Shown in pieces: positions 1 to 11,041 of a stretch of DNA of 64,000 bases. The notes under the pieces are model-generated. The model made no database searches and was not told the origin of the DNA. It saw only the letters and a program-made list of their open reading frames with translations. The stretch is taken from contig NC_085138.1 of the NCBI RefSeq assembly GCF_035046485.1, positions 330,208,129 through 330,272,128 on the forward strand, in the 5' to 3' direction. The translations under genes were made by a program, and so were the position numbers. This DNA comes from Aedes albopictus (lineage: Eukaryota; Arthropoda; Insecta; Diptera; Culicidae). Numbering within the stretch: the first letter of the stretch is position 1; every line of letters begins with the position of its first letter.

Positions 1-1020
1 TAGAGAAATTCGTGGAGTATTTCTTATAGAATCCCCGGGAAATTGTTTGAGGAGAGAATTCAGAAATTCATGATCATGGATTTTATTTTTGGAGACATTC
101 TTGGAGACATTCCTGCTAGAATTCGTCCAGGTAATGTAACTGAGGAACTAATCACAAACAGAAAATAGATTTTTGAACAAACAATTTGAAGGAATTTTTA
201 AAAGTATCCCTACAAAAAAATTTAGGGAATTTTTTGGATATTTTTATTAAGCAATATTTGGAAAAAAATATAAAATTCCTTCCGTAATCCTAAATGAGAA
301 ACTGAGATGATTTTTTTTTTGCAGAATCCTTCAAAGAATGAATGGAAAAATCCCTAGAGGAATTCTCTGAGAATCAGTTGGAGGGGTTTCCAAGAAGCAT
401 TATCAGAGAAGTTGCAGAATGAATTCCATAATAAGGAAATTTTAGAAAAATTCTTGTAATTTTTTGGATTTTCTGGATTTTTCTGAATATGAAATATGAG
501 GTTTTTAGAAAAATCTTTGAAGATATTCCTGCAAGAATTTGCAAAAGTACTCGCGGGGAAGTTCGTGTTAGTTAGTTTGTCCTTGTAGAATTTTTGGTTT
601 CAAATCTAGAGGTTTCCTGAAACGAATTCTTAGTGGAATTTCTTTAGATATTTTTTGGAATTGTTTTAGCAGAACATGAAAGAAGCCCTATGAAAATCTT
701 TGAATGAATTGCTTGAAATGTCCCTAAAGCATCCTCTGGATGAACTCTATGGGGGATCTTTGAAAAAAAAAACACCTGGAAAAATTGGAATGGGAACCTT
801 GGAGAAATGTTTGTAGAACCCTTAAAACAAATGCAGGAGGAATCTTCGTAGAAATGCCAGCATGGCTCCATAGAAATAACTCTGGTTGAATATAAGGAAG
901 AATCTTTGTCATCCATAGTGGCTGTTCTAGACAAACTGCAGCAAGAAGTTCTGGTACATTTTCCTGAGGAATGCCAAAAAATGTGAATTGAACAGATTCT
1001 TGGCAAGCACTTTGATATGT
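1..1020. repeat. Degenerate A/T-rich array (GAATTTCTGRAGAA-type)
   Basis: The stretch is made of imperfect, out-of-register copies of a roughly 20-24 bp unit of the form ggaatttctgaagaaattcc, mostly in the purine-rich orientation on this strand. Units are too diverged to give a clean period by eye. Open frames on the minus strand (for example 644-1024) are low-complexity by-products of the repeat. The same array type recurs across the window. No gene is seen here. Confidence 0.7.
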
Positions 1021-1618
1021 GCATGCATGTTTATCATGTGAAAAAACAGAAGAATTTTCAAATTCTCATAAATAAATAACTAATATTTTACGTTTCATAA
1101 ATAAATCGTGAAATAAGCATTTTTGTGTTGACATCAGTAAAGTACAATACTTAAGAAAACCGAAATAGTAATTGCATGAAGAAAAAAATGTAATGAAACG
1201 AGCTCACCAATCAATCATGTACCGGCTGTTTTCGGCCATTGGGACCACAGCAACGATCGAAATTGCGTCGGCTTCCTGCTACTGTTCAACCATCACACTC
1301 AAACGAATCGATTTTTCCCCTACAAATTTCGCACACTTTAAGAACAAGAAATCTATATAAACTACCCATTGTAAGTAACAGCTCACATTAAAAGGATTAC
1401 AACACTCAGTTGAACATTACATCACCCTGAAAAGCTTAGCATTGCCTGAAGACAACTAAATCTATGCTGATTGATGCTAAATCAAAATGCTGATAATCTG
1501 CAAAGGCACAGCCCTTAGCACAGTTGTTCAAATCGCCAATGACATCCGAAAGGCAACCAGTTTGATTCGCAATTCTGGCGCTAGGTGATGCTAGTGAGCA
1601 AATACAACTGAGCACTTT
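1021..1618. other. Unique stretch without recognised gene
   Basis: Non-repetitive sequence between the array and a LINE remnant. A TATATAAA box lies near 1352 and a TCAGT arthropod-initiator-like motif near 1405; the spacing of about 50 bp is too long for a standard TATA-initiator pair, so promoter activity is not claimed. Small frames such as 1172-1360 have no recognisable product. Confidence 0.3.
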
Positions 1619-2130
1619 AACTAAGTTAACCTCACGGTCCAGATGTGATAGCCATTTTGAGTCTTCGGCAAAGTTGTGAAAAAGACAATGTACTTCGTAT
1701 TCCAGTGGTTCAGGTCATGTTTTCTTAAGAAATGAGCTATGTGCTTAGCCCATCGCAGCAGCTTGCCGTGTTTCATTCGCTTCACTATAATCATCTCTAT
1801 ATAGACTTGGTGCACTTCCTAGTTCATGTGACGCCACCTGATGCCGTCCTCCAGTTTACGGCCGAGTATTTTTCGCAGCACCTTACGTTCTAAGACTGCA
1901 AAGGCTCTCCCATCCACTTCTCTTAACGTCAACGATTCATGGCCGTATAAAGCGACCGGAAGAATCAGTGTCTTGTACATCGCAAGTTTTGTCTTTGTTA
2001 GAACCTGCGGGACTTCCACTAGTTTCGCAGACCGAAGAAGACCTGATTCGTAGTCGCAATTGGTTTTCTCACTTCGCAGGAACATTATTATCGCACATTT
2101 GCCAAGATAAACAAATTTGGCCATAACATC
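1619..2130 (-). mobile_element. Non-LTR retrotransposon remnant, C-terminal end of RT polyprotein
   Basis: Two minus-strand frames (1819-2124 and 1621-1815) carry sequence typical of the region behind the reverse-transcriptase catalytic core of LINE elements: MYKTLILPVALYGHE, then an ERKVLRKILG-like segment and, in the other frame, a degraded LLRWAKHIAHF block equivalent to the usual RWAGHVARM. Frames are broken by stops and a frameshift, and the catalytic core is absent, so this is a dead fragment. Decayed sequence of the same strand may extend to about 2400. It is antisense to the host exon at the right end of the window. Confidence 0.8.
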
Positions 2131-2464
2131 AAACTTGACAATGCTTTGCAGTGCTCTCTCCTCCTGGGAGCCACCATTGTTTTGTGCTTCAGAACGTTTT
2201 CATCACGGTCGTAGCACATGGCGAGAGCAGGCGCGATTTATCTTCACATGATATTGGCAGTTTCGTGAAACCTCTACATATCATTCTGTTTCATACTCTC
2301 TTGCGCCCGAGATGAGGAATCCCATTTTCCTCATACACTCATTTCTGTTTGGCGTGAAACACGTCATCTACTTTTTTGGTTTTTCAGAAAATCGCAGGGC
2401 GTTTACGTTATTATAGTCTTAAAATTAATCATTATGGAGTTTATTTTTTACGTCTAAAACAATA

Positions 2465-3115
2465 GCTTGAGCTTGAGCTTGATTGACCGCCCGTAGATGC
2501 TACTCCAGTATCGCCAGTTCAGCTACACTCACACAAGCAACCAATGAGATTATCTGCCGGGGACTAGCAGGCATCTTCAGTGTGTGAGTGTTGATGATCT
2601 TCTATTTTTAGGCAACAATGGCGCCTGCCACGTCAGATTGCAGGTTAATGTGGGGAAGGGGAACGAAGTGATGATTGCAATCGTTTGAATCCACATCAGA
2701 CCGAATATACCTCTGCGTCTGCACAAAAACTCATGCGGATGTGGGAGTGTTGGTGGGATATGGTTGGCAGAGGGTTCACACATTGGTGTGTGAATGCCAG
2801 GCGTAAGTATGATTATTACTATGAAGCTAAAGCGGCACGGTTCGCTTGATTGCATAACTCGTAGGCGTTATCTGATAGATTGACACTGTGCTGTGAAAGT
2901 TGGAAAGAAGAGAAATGGCTTTGCAACCGTTTCTGGTTCTATCGATGGCTATGAACATATGCATATACATGAATTGTATATGTAGAGAGATACATGTATA
3001 GAGAAAGTGGATAGAAAGATACAAAGTAGAAGGAAAGGGACGGGCCAGGGATTGAACCCAGGACCTTCTGCATATGAATCAGAAGCAGTACTCACTAAAC
3101 CACCAAGTCCGTCTT
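2465..3115 (-). mobile_element. ~650-bp tRNA-derived SINE, copy A
   Basis: Read on the minus strand, the element starts with a tRNA-like head (about 3115 down to 3042) with an A-box-like TGGTTTAGTGAGTACTGC and a B-box-like GGTTCAATCCC. It continues through a long body with the conserved block ATGGCGCCTGCCACGTCAG and ends in tandem hexamers (CAAGCT)n. AAACAATA flanks both ends (2457-2464 and 3116-3123) as a probable target duplication. Copies B (4442-5103, +) and C (13787-14428, -) align end to end with it, which fixes the limits. Non-autonomous and probably moved by a LINE reverse transcriptase. Confidence 0.85.
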
Positions 3116-3479
3116 AAACAATATATTTTAAAATTGTGTTGCGGTATATTTCAATGATATGAATTTGTTGAGATTTTCTCAAAACAAGACTCCTTGTGAC
3201 AAAGGCAAGCAGCTGACATTGTTTCCTAGCAAAAAATCATATTTCAAACGGGAGGTTCCCAGTCTAGAAAGTCACCGTCGCCGTATGAGCAAGTATTCCA
3301 GATACCTATGCATGGTTTCAGCTTCACCCGCCCCAGTGACTCGACATTCCTTCAAATCAAAACATTTCACCGTTGCAGGCAGCATAGGGAAAAAACTGAC
3401 CTCCAACCAACGGAATACGGGGCTTGAACCGTAGCCAAAGCCAATACTTTCTCGATTTGATTAATCATCGTTAAAAACT

Positions 3480-4400
3480 AATACCTTTGCGCAAATATAC
3501 CGAGCGAAAGCAAAAAGAGACGCGCAGAACGACAGCTCTCCGACACTTCTTCTCCTAGTCCTAGGGGCCCGCGCAGAAGAAAGCCTTCAAAGTTACACAC
3601 TCATTTAATTTAATTTATCACATCTCTCCTTGATGGATGGGCTCACGGTTTCTCTCTCTCTCTCGCAAGTCTCCAGGACCGATTGGCAGCCGCGGCCAAT
3701 AGTTTTGCGTTCGTTATCGCCCCTTTCACCATATTTCAAGCCGCGGAACGTTCCTTACAGCAGCCCAGAAGAACGCCGCTCCGATATACTGGTGCTGTGG
3801 CGGCGACGGAGCAGCGATCGCACCTCTAATGTGAGTTCGGATTTTTTGCCAGACCTGCCAATCTTCCACCGGTGCGGACCGGTGCGGTGTGTTAGCTCAT
3901 AGTTCAGCTCAGTTAGCGCGCGTGTTTCTGATGGAATCCCTCCAATTCCTAGACTCTAACTAACTGATTATGCCCAATCACTCTCATTCACAAAACACAA
4001 CCGGGAGAAATTTATCTGCTATAAAAACAATTCAAATCTGGGTCATACGCAGCGCAGCGGATGGGCAAGATCCGATCTAAGCAAACTCACCAGCCCCACG
4101 TTTGTGGGCGGCCGGTGTGCGACGCGAGGCGTTCGGTTTCGGGTGGCTGGAGATTACCTGCCAGCTGGAGTTGTTGCGCGCGCGTCGTTGCAAACGAGAT
4201 GATGCGGCGGGGGTGCTTGTGGATGTGCGGTGTGATCCAATCAGTCGGTAATCAATTTTAATCAAATTAATAGTTCTGCTGGCTGGTTGAGTGCGATGCG
4301 GATTGCGAGTGTGCTATTGCGGAGAATTCGTATCGATTGGATGTGGGGTGAAAGTGGAATGTAACACTGGCAGATGGATGGGGGTGAGTGATTAGTAGGA
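3480..4400. promoter_or_regulatory. Candidate regulatory island or untranslated exon
   Basis: This unique, more G/C-rich block sits between two SINE copies. It has TCAGTT initiator-like motifs around 3904-3915 (ttcagctcagttagcgcgcg), a TATAAAA-like box at 4020-4026 and several GTGAGT donor-like sequences (for example near 3831). Short frames (3630-3902, 4061-4261) have no recognisable domains. It could be a first exon with promoter, or an enhancer. This is inferred from composition and lack of repeats only. Confidence 0.3.
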
Positions 4401-4441
4401 GTAGGTTTTTCTGAAATATTCAGATAATGTGATGTACCATG

Positions 4442-5103
4442 ACAGGCCTGGTGGTCTAGTGGCTACCGCTTCTGATTTATATGCAGAAGGTCCTGGGTTC
4501 AATCCCTGGCCCGTCCCTTTCCTCCTACTTTGTATCTTTCTATATACTTTCTCTCTGCTCTCTACATATACAACTCACGTATATAAACATGTTCATAGCC
4601 GTCGCTAGAACAGAAACGGGTTGAAAAAGCCGTTTCCCTTCCTTCCAAAAAAACTTTCATAGCACAGTGTCACAATCCTATTAGAAAACGCCTACAAGTT
4701 ATGCAACCAAGCGAACTGTGCCGCACATCTTCAAAATAATAAAAACACACAATTCTATCACCTTCCTCTGGTATCCACACACCAATGTGTGAACCTTCTG
4801 CCAGCCAATTTCCACCAACACTCCAACATCCGCATGAATTTGTGCTGGCGCAGAGGTATATTCGGCCAGATGTGGATACAAACGATTGCAATCATCACTT
4901 CCTTACCCCTTCATTGACCTGCAACCTGACGTGGCAGGCGCCAATGTCGCCTAAAAATAGAAGATCACCAACGCTCACACACTGAAGATGCCTGCTAGTC
5001 CCCGGCAGTTATCTCATTGGTCCTTGTGTGAGTGTAGCTGGTCTGGCGATACTGGAGTAGCATCCACGGGCGGTCAATCAAGCTCAAGCTCAAGCTCAAG
5101 CTC
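4442..5103 (+). mobile_element. ~650-bp tRNA-derived SINE, copy B, with perfect 24-bp target duplication
   Basis: The head at 4445-4520 has the A-box-like TGGTCTAGTGGCTACCGC and B-box GGTTCAATCCC. The body is collinear with copies A and C, and the 3' end is a run of CAAGCT hexamers. A perfect 24-bp direct repeat beginning ATTCAGATAATGTGATGTAC flanks the element at 4418-4441 and 5104-5127, which proves insertion by target-primed reverse transcription and sets both ends. An intact duplication suggests a fairly young insertion. Frames inside (4785-4985 + and 4670-4891 -) are not genes. Confidence 0.93.
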
Positions 5104-5171
5104 ATTCAGATAATGTGATGTACCATGTAAATCAGACAAAATTAATAATATCATAAGTGAATAGATACCTA

Positions 5172-5314
5172 GAGTCTGGAACCATTTGGGAAGGAGGACC
5201 TATTTTGAGCACTTGCTGCAATAACTCAGTTAATTTTTAACCGATTGACTTGAATTTTGAAACTCGACAAGTTACGTACAGTCATTATCAAAAATTAAAA
5301 TGGTCCCAGACCCA
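5172..5314. mobile_element. Small MITE with GTCTGGRACCATTT termini
   Basis: GTCTGGAACCATTT at 5174-5187 faces its inverted partner AAATGGTCCCAGAC near 5298-5311, giving a ~140-bp element. The interior contains taactcagttaatttttaac followed by a CGATT-like motif, which also occurs inside the palindromic element at 24911-25111. No target duplication was identified with confidence. Confidence 0.5.
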
Positions 5315-5999
5315 ATGTTTACAATAAACTCTCTTGCTAATATCTTCAAAGTTTAGTAGAATGGTAATATTTTTTGAACTAAATCAATAAGCAATCTATT
5401 TGAAGCTTAAACGTTCCCACTTTCTCTTTCCTCTGTCAGAAATTATTTCATATTAGCAAGTGATCAAAACAACTATCCAACAATCAAGGTTAAATGATGC
5501 CCTAAACCACCGTAAAAATTTCTCACGTCAATGCCACCCGTCTAAAATAGTACTTAGCTAAAACAGTAATAACGGCAACGACGAAGATGTTTCCATCTAG
5601 TCAAACCAACATCCCCCAAGTCCACTTAATCCGCGCACTAAAACATCGACGACGCCGATCGCCGTCAGCGAAAATCTTCATCCATTGTGCGATTTCGTGA
5701 CGGAAGTTTTCACCACGTCGTCACTGACTGCAGCGCCAGCGCTGGCTGGCTGGCTGGTTCGCCAAACCCCCAAAGGGAAATTCGACCGCATCCTCATCAG
5801 CCAGCCAGCGCTGCACTAGCGCAGCGCGCGCGCGCGTCATCGCCGCCAATTGCTGACATACCGACCGACTAACGAGACGAAGAAGGAAAGCTTGGCTTCG
5901 TGATGACTTTCCACGCGCGATCTCGGTCTAAATGGGGGTTAGTAGGAAACCGACCGGAAGGTCGGCTGAATCTTCTTCGGTACCTACGCCAACGCTAGG
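5315..5999. promoter_or_regulatory. Unique stretch with G/C-rich candidate regulatory island (5530-5960)
   Basis: 5315-5530 is plain A/T-rich unique DNA. 5530-5960 is richer in G/C with CGACGACG, GCGCGCGC and tandem GGCTGGCTGGCTGG tracts. The frame 5687-5872 has no domain. The composition matches the other unique islands in the window and contrasts with the surrounding mobile DNA. Regulatory function is inferred only. Confidence 0.25.
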
Positions 6000-6001
6000 T
6001 A

Positions 6002-7354
6002 CCGTCGTTGGGGGTGAGAATGGGTCAAAAAAGGATACTCAAAGATTGTTTGTTAAATAACAAATGCAATTGAAGTCAGAATAACTTTTTATTTAATATG
6101 TATACTCTTCTATGTGGTTATGATAGTTTAGCAAGAAAGTTTCATATTAAATGAATTGCTTACTAAACTACAAATGATTGAAAATTGACCCAATCTCACC
6201 CCTTAGAGGGGGTGAGAATGGGTCAAAGTATTCAAAATCGCCTATTCAAAAATATAAGTTAATTTTATTGATCATATCTAGTAAAGATACTTGAAATTCG
6301 ATGTAATCATTACGAATTAAGACTTAGGTAATTTTAAAAGATGGTAAATCCGCCTAAAAGGGTTAATACATCCGAAAAAATGGTTGAAATTTGATAAAAT
6401 AACGTTTACATGTTGTATCGCCATTTTTAGCCACCATAATCATCCTCATTTAAAGTTTCAACCTCCATGAGAGGAGGGGGGGATTGCAATGAGGGAGGGG
6501 CGTATTGAAAGATTGATTAAAAAATATATTTTTAGTATACTGCATAAGACATGTTTAACCAAACCCTCCGTTATAAACTCTTACGTACATGATCTTTGGC
6601 CTCTATATAGCCAAAGCAAATCACTCCATCTCAAGATAGAGGGTCGATCAAATATTATGTTACACAACATTTCACATTATTAGAACCTCTCCCGCAATAA
6701 CATTTAAAAAGATTTTTGAATATTTTTTTTTTGAGCACTAGCAAAACGATAGATTTATTCTTCTTTCTTCAGTATTTTCTATGTATTTTATGAATGATCC
6801 TTATATGACACTATTTTCGAAAAAAAAAAACGTGCTTTTATGAAGATACGGTAACATGGCACCACTCTAACGTCAAATGGGGACTGGAAAACTAGTTAAA
6901 TTTTTAGATAAGTTTATGTGCACTCGATAATTTGCTTGACCCAATCTCACCCCCATTCTTAATATTTTGACATAGGGTCGAAAGTATTGACTTTTAAAAT
7001 AAAAAAAAGCAACGACAGCCCGTTTTTTTCATTGCATCAACCAGGTAATACCTACAGCTAACCACTTATAAGAAAATTTATGGTAAGGTACTTGTGTTAA
7101 ACATTCCGAAGGAGAAATTTTTTCAGAGTGATTTACTAGTAGCTTCATCATATAAGTTTAGCCACAAATTTAACAAAAAACGATTATTGCCAAACATTTT
7201 AATCTGGATCATGACGTGTAAAAACATCTCCTCTTTGAAATAATATAAAGTTTTTAATATAAATTAGCGATAGTTGATAAGCTATTTCATATTTTATATT
7301 TCTCCGTTTTGACCCAATCTCACCCCCCAGACCCATTGTCACCCCCATCGACGG
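6002..7354. mobile_element. 1.35-kb non-autonomous DNA transposon, TA target duplication
   Basis: The element starts CCGTCGTTGGGGGTGAGAAT and ends with the inverted match ATTGTCACCCCCATCGACGG, with TA on each side (6000-6001 and 7355-7356). The terminal motif GGGTGAGAATGGGTCAA recurs inside in both orientations: reverse at about 6188 and forward at about 6210, forming a palindrome, and reverse near 6940 and 7310. No transposase frame is present; the longest frame (6489-6683) has no recognisable domain. TA duplications suggest Tc1/mariner-type mobilisation. A truncated inverted relative lies at 9643-10095. Confidence 0.8.
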
Positions 7355-7626
7355 TATATGGTGTTCAGTGGGCTGAAACGAGCTTGTAATTGTTCATGGT
7401 TGGAAGCCGTTGAATTTGGAGGTCGGAATGATGCATTGACCATTTGCTCATGAAAATATTTAGGCCAATCAACCAGCTGGCGCAGGTTTTCATTTCTTGT
7501 GAATGATCTGTTTGAAGGCTCACACCAAGAATTTATAAAGAAATGCCACCGAGAATTGCTGTCGATCTTCTAACACAGAGTACCATTGAATATCACTGAC
7601 AAATTGTCATAAAAATTGACGGAAAA
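7355..7626. other. Unique spacer
   Basis: This sequence lies between the TA-flanked transposon and the LINE remnant. No gene, repeat or RNA is recognised. Confidence 0.3.
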
Positions 7627-9221
7627 AGCACCCACGGTGGTGCAGAGGGCCGAATTGAAAGATTTCCATCCTGGGCGATTGCCGACCATCGCCTTGACAT
7701 GTGGCCAGGTCAAAATACTGTCGATTTGCTTGATTTCGTTGTTGATGCTGCGCCGCCATAAGTCTCTGGGTCTGCCTCTGCTGCGATGTCCTGCTGGGTT
7801 CCAGTCTAACGGTTGTTTGCTGATTTCGTTTCCGCCCCTGCGTAGAGTGTGACCGACCCACCTCCACTTTCGCTCCCAATTTCTGTAGCTATCAGCTTTT
7901 GATGACATCGACGATGGAGCTCCACGTTGGAGATCCAATTGTGAGGCCACCATGCACGAATTATATAGGGTGCCTGTACCAGTTATCGCACCACCTAAGA
8001 AAAACTATTTCTACAAAAATAAGAAGAAGACCGACGAATGTAAACAATAAGTCAAATGATTGATTAGTTTTCATACTTTACAGGAAAAACATAAAAGCGG
8101 AGCCAAAACTACTTTTAGTATTTATTACGGCGTGTGCCAATGATAGGAACCCTGTACCAGTTATGGACACATTTGTTAATTGGGGTTCCACTTCGCACTA
8201 TTTACATGCATTCCTTATGGGAGTTGCCATAACTGGTACACTATGGCGAAATAGGGTGCAAGGAGGCCGAAACGTTAAGGAAAATGATTTATTTCTACCA
8301 TAATTTGAGCAAATTGTGAAGTTTGAATGATTGCAATCATCTTTCGTGATCGTGATCTGTTGTTCACAATTTTTTTCTTGTTGATTTGTATCTTAAAAGG
8401 TTGAAAATCAACTATGGCGAATTTGAGGTACCATAGCCATAACTGGTACACTGAGTCTACCGCAGGCATCTATTGATGAAGACCTGCTGCCGTTGCGTGT
8501 TCTCCACTGATACACACCAGGTTTCACTGGCGTATACTTAGTACCACAGATATCACATTCGAGTTAAAAATTCGGATTTTGGTGCATCGACTGATCTGGT
8601 TGTTTTTGCATACATTTCTTAAACTCGCAAAAGCAGTCCTCGCCTTCTTGATCCATGCACCTATGTCGATCTTGGTAGCCATTTGGCTACCAAGATAGTG
8701 GAAGCTTTCAACATTCTCACTGATTGCTCAGCTACCGTAAAGCGTGTTTACATCCAACGATTTGGTCTTGTAGACGTTGATGGCAAGACCTGCCGCTGAG
8801 GAGCGATTGGCAAGATCATCGAGCTTGCTCTGCATATCAGAGCGCCGTTGAGCTAGGAGAGCAACGTCTTCAGCCAATTCGAAGTCATCTAGGTGATCCA
8901 TGGTAATGGGTTGCCACAGCAATCCACAATTTGGCTCACGGTCAATCGCACCTACCTGGATTTCGTCGATTACGATGAGGAACAGTAGCGGTGATAGTAT
9001 ACATCCTTGCCTCACTCCACCAACGACCCGGATGGGATCGGACAGAACACCGTTGTGCAGTACTCTGCACGGAAATGCCCTGTACTGTGCTTTAATGAGG
9101 CCGATGATTTTCTCAGGGAGACCCTTGCGCCTGAGGGTTTCCCACATGTTTCCGTGGAAAAGACGGTCGGATGCTTTTTCGTAATCAATGAACACCAGGT
9201 AGAGAGACTCTTGAAATTCAA
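7627..9221 (-). mobile_element. Non-LTR retrotransposon remnant (copy 1), RT core to C-terminus, split by a MITE
   Basis: The minus-strand frame at 8728-9195 contains reverse-transcriptase motifs in order: MFIDYEKASDRL (catalytic Asp box), GVRQGCILSPLLF (primer-grip region) and FELAEDVALLAQRRSDMQ, where the usual DD box reads ED. The 7570-7953 frame is the C-terminal tail, with WRWVGHTLRRG and RSRGRPRDLWRR motifs and end LCTTVG. Between them lies a 490-bp MITE (7968-8457). Copy 2 at 47662-49760 aligns along the whole length and shows the uninterrupted arrangement. The loss of one catalytic Asp, the 5' truncation near 9221 and the insertion mean it is dead. LINE clade not assigned. Confidence 0.85.
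7968..8457. mobile_element. 490-bp TA-flanked MITE with four repeated GTACCAGTTAT motifs
   Basis: It lies inside LINE copy 1, flanked by TA at 7966-7967 and 8458-8459. The undisrupted paralogue near 48016-48030 shows the empty site with a single TA, so both ends are exact. GTACCAGTTAT occurs forward at 7976-7986 and 8154-8164 and inverted at 8229-8239 and 8439-8449, two per half. The frame 8275-8469 is not a gene. Part of the body (8257-8286) is homologous to the MITE at 11042-11543. Confidence 0.88.
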
Positions 9222-9640
9222 GGAAGATTTTCTATACCCAAAGGAAATGTCCTCTACGAAAAGTTCCTGGACCGACCAGAAGTCAAACCCGTTTCTACCC
9301 TCAGCATGATCGATCATGCTAAATACCCATGACTTCACAGCTGTGGCTATGTGGGCCCTATAGAAGTTCATCTACATACATCTCAGATTTTCATGACCCT
9401 CTACGTCTTAAAAGGTTCATTTAAAATCCACTTGAATTCTCATCGATTATCGTGCTAAATTTTTAGTTTAAGTCAAAGCAGCAATTTGACCTTCGTTTAG
9501 TTTTATGCATGTTCTGAAAACCGCTCTTGAACCAAAATCATTTTGGTTTTATGATGGTTCTGAGCACCTGCTAGAATTCATTTCATAGAAGTGCTACTTC
9601 AAAAGAACTGCATCGGAAGTGTGTCCAGATGTTTCTTTAT
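9222..9640. other. Unique or decayed repeat sequence
   Basis: At 9222 similarity to LINE copy 2 stops. 9222-9371 has open frames on both strands without a recognised domain and may be another retroelement fragment. 9372-9640 is A/T-rich with nothing recognised. Confidence 0.3.
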
Positions 9641-9642
9641 TA

Positions 9643-10095
9643 CCGTCGTTGGGGGGACACTGGGTCAGAGGGGCGAGATTGGGTCAAAACATTATCTGGA
9701 ATATCTCATCAAATATTGCGAATATCGAATCAACAATTTTATGGTGTCATCCTCGTAGTTGTCATCAGTTCCTGTAAAAAAAAGGTTTCTTAAGCAATTA
9801 GTTTATTTCACATAAATCATCGAATAAAGCTTGAAAATCAGGCCTTTTTAAAATGTCATATTTAAGGCTCGATGAAACATCACACATTTACGAGGATTGA
9901 TACTTTTTAGAATCTAAAACTCATGGCCATCATATAATACATATATTATTGGTAAGTAGTATCAACCTTGACCAGAACTTTATTAACTTGCTTTGTTGTC
10001 AATGCGGAAAAAAATGGTCTTCCTTGACCCATTCTAACCCCCTCTAAGGGGTGAGAATGGGTCAATTTTCATACTCTTGTAGTTTTAAGAAAAAT
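9643..10095 (-). mobile_element. Truncated inverted relative of the 1.35-kb TA element
   Basis: The left end, CCGTCGTTGGGGGGACACTG preceded by TA (9641-9642), matches the reverse complement of the right end of the 6002-7354 element, including the second motif GAGATTGGGTCAAAAC. At 10023-10066 it carries the same internal palindrome as the long element, in opposite orientation. The distal half is missing and the degenerate array begins near 10095. Deletion derivative, no coding capacity. Confidence 0.7.
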
Positions 10096-11039
10096 TGACG
10101 AACTCTTGATATTGTTTCGTAAGGTTTCCAATTTTACAAAAAGGTTTGTGATATTGGGAGTATTCCCAAGGATTTCTTCAAACATTTCTCTAAATAAAAT
10201 AAATATTACAGGGATTTTTTTCAGAAATTCATTCAAGGATTACCCCAGAAAGAGACTTAAGGAATCTTTGATAAAAACCACACAAGACTTGTTAAAAGAT
10301 TTCGTTAGGATTTTTACGGAGTTTGAAAAGTATATTTCACTCACTATACCTCCTAAAACTCTCAAAAGATTATTTCAGAATATCGTGCATGAATTTCTTA
10401 AGAAATCCTTCAGCGATTCCTTCATAAATTCCATCGAAATTATTCAGTTAACAAATCTGAAATTCATGAAATTTCCCCTATGATATTTTCAGAAAATCTT
10501 CCAGAGAATTTTTATTGCCATCGAAGATTTCTCGAAAAATTCCTTCAGAAATTCTTCCTGGGTTTTGCTGAGTTTTTAAATCATATTTATTTATTTATAC
10601 AGGAATTTCATTAGAAATATTTCAAGATTTTATTAGAGACCCTTACGGAAGCTTATCTAGACATTTTTTCTATCATATATTATCACAGGAGTTCCTTAAA
10701 AAATACGTTCACAGATTGCTCCATGATTGCTTTTAGAAAATTTCTCAAGAATTTTATTAAAGGGTTTTTTCCATCAGTATACTTCTTATATATATTCTAC
10801 CAAGGGTTGAGATTCTCCAGGTATTTCTTCGGAAAAATCTTCATAAAGTCCTCCTGAAATTTCTTCATATATTCCTCTAAGAGAACTTTGGGGGGGAGGG
10901 GTTTCTGTAGAAATCTACTGGGAATAATTTTAGAAATTTCTTCGGGGATTTTTTCAGAGCCTCTTGCTAAGATTCCTTCGGAAATTTCTCAAGAGACTTC
11001 TTTAGAATTTTAGAGTTTTTAGAAATTTAGCAAGGCATT
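10096..11039. repeat. Degenerate array, pyrimidine orientation
   Basis: Units such as tttcttcagaaattcattca and gaaatttctcaagagacttc repeat imperfectly with the pyrimidine-rich strand on +. The frame 10106-10483 is a repeat artefact. No gene. Confidence 0.7.
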
Positions 11040-11041
11040 TA

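Noticed and set aside
1350..1410. TATATAAA plus TCAGT as a core promoter
   Set aside because: Spacing of about 50 bp is wrong for TATA-initiator cooperation and no exon follows.
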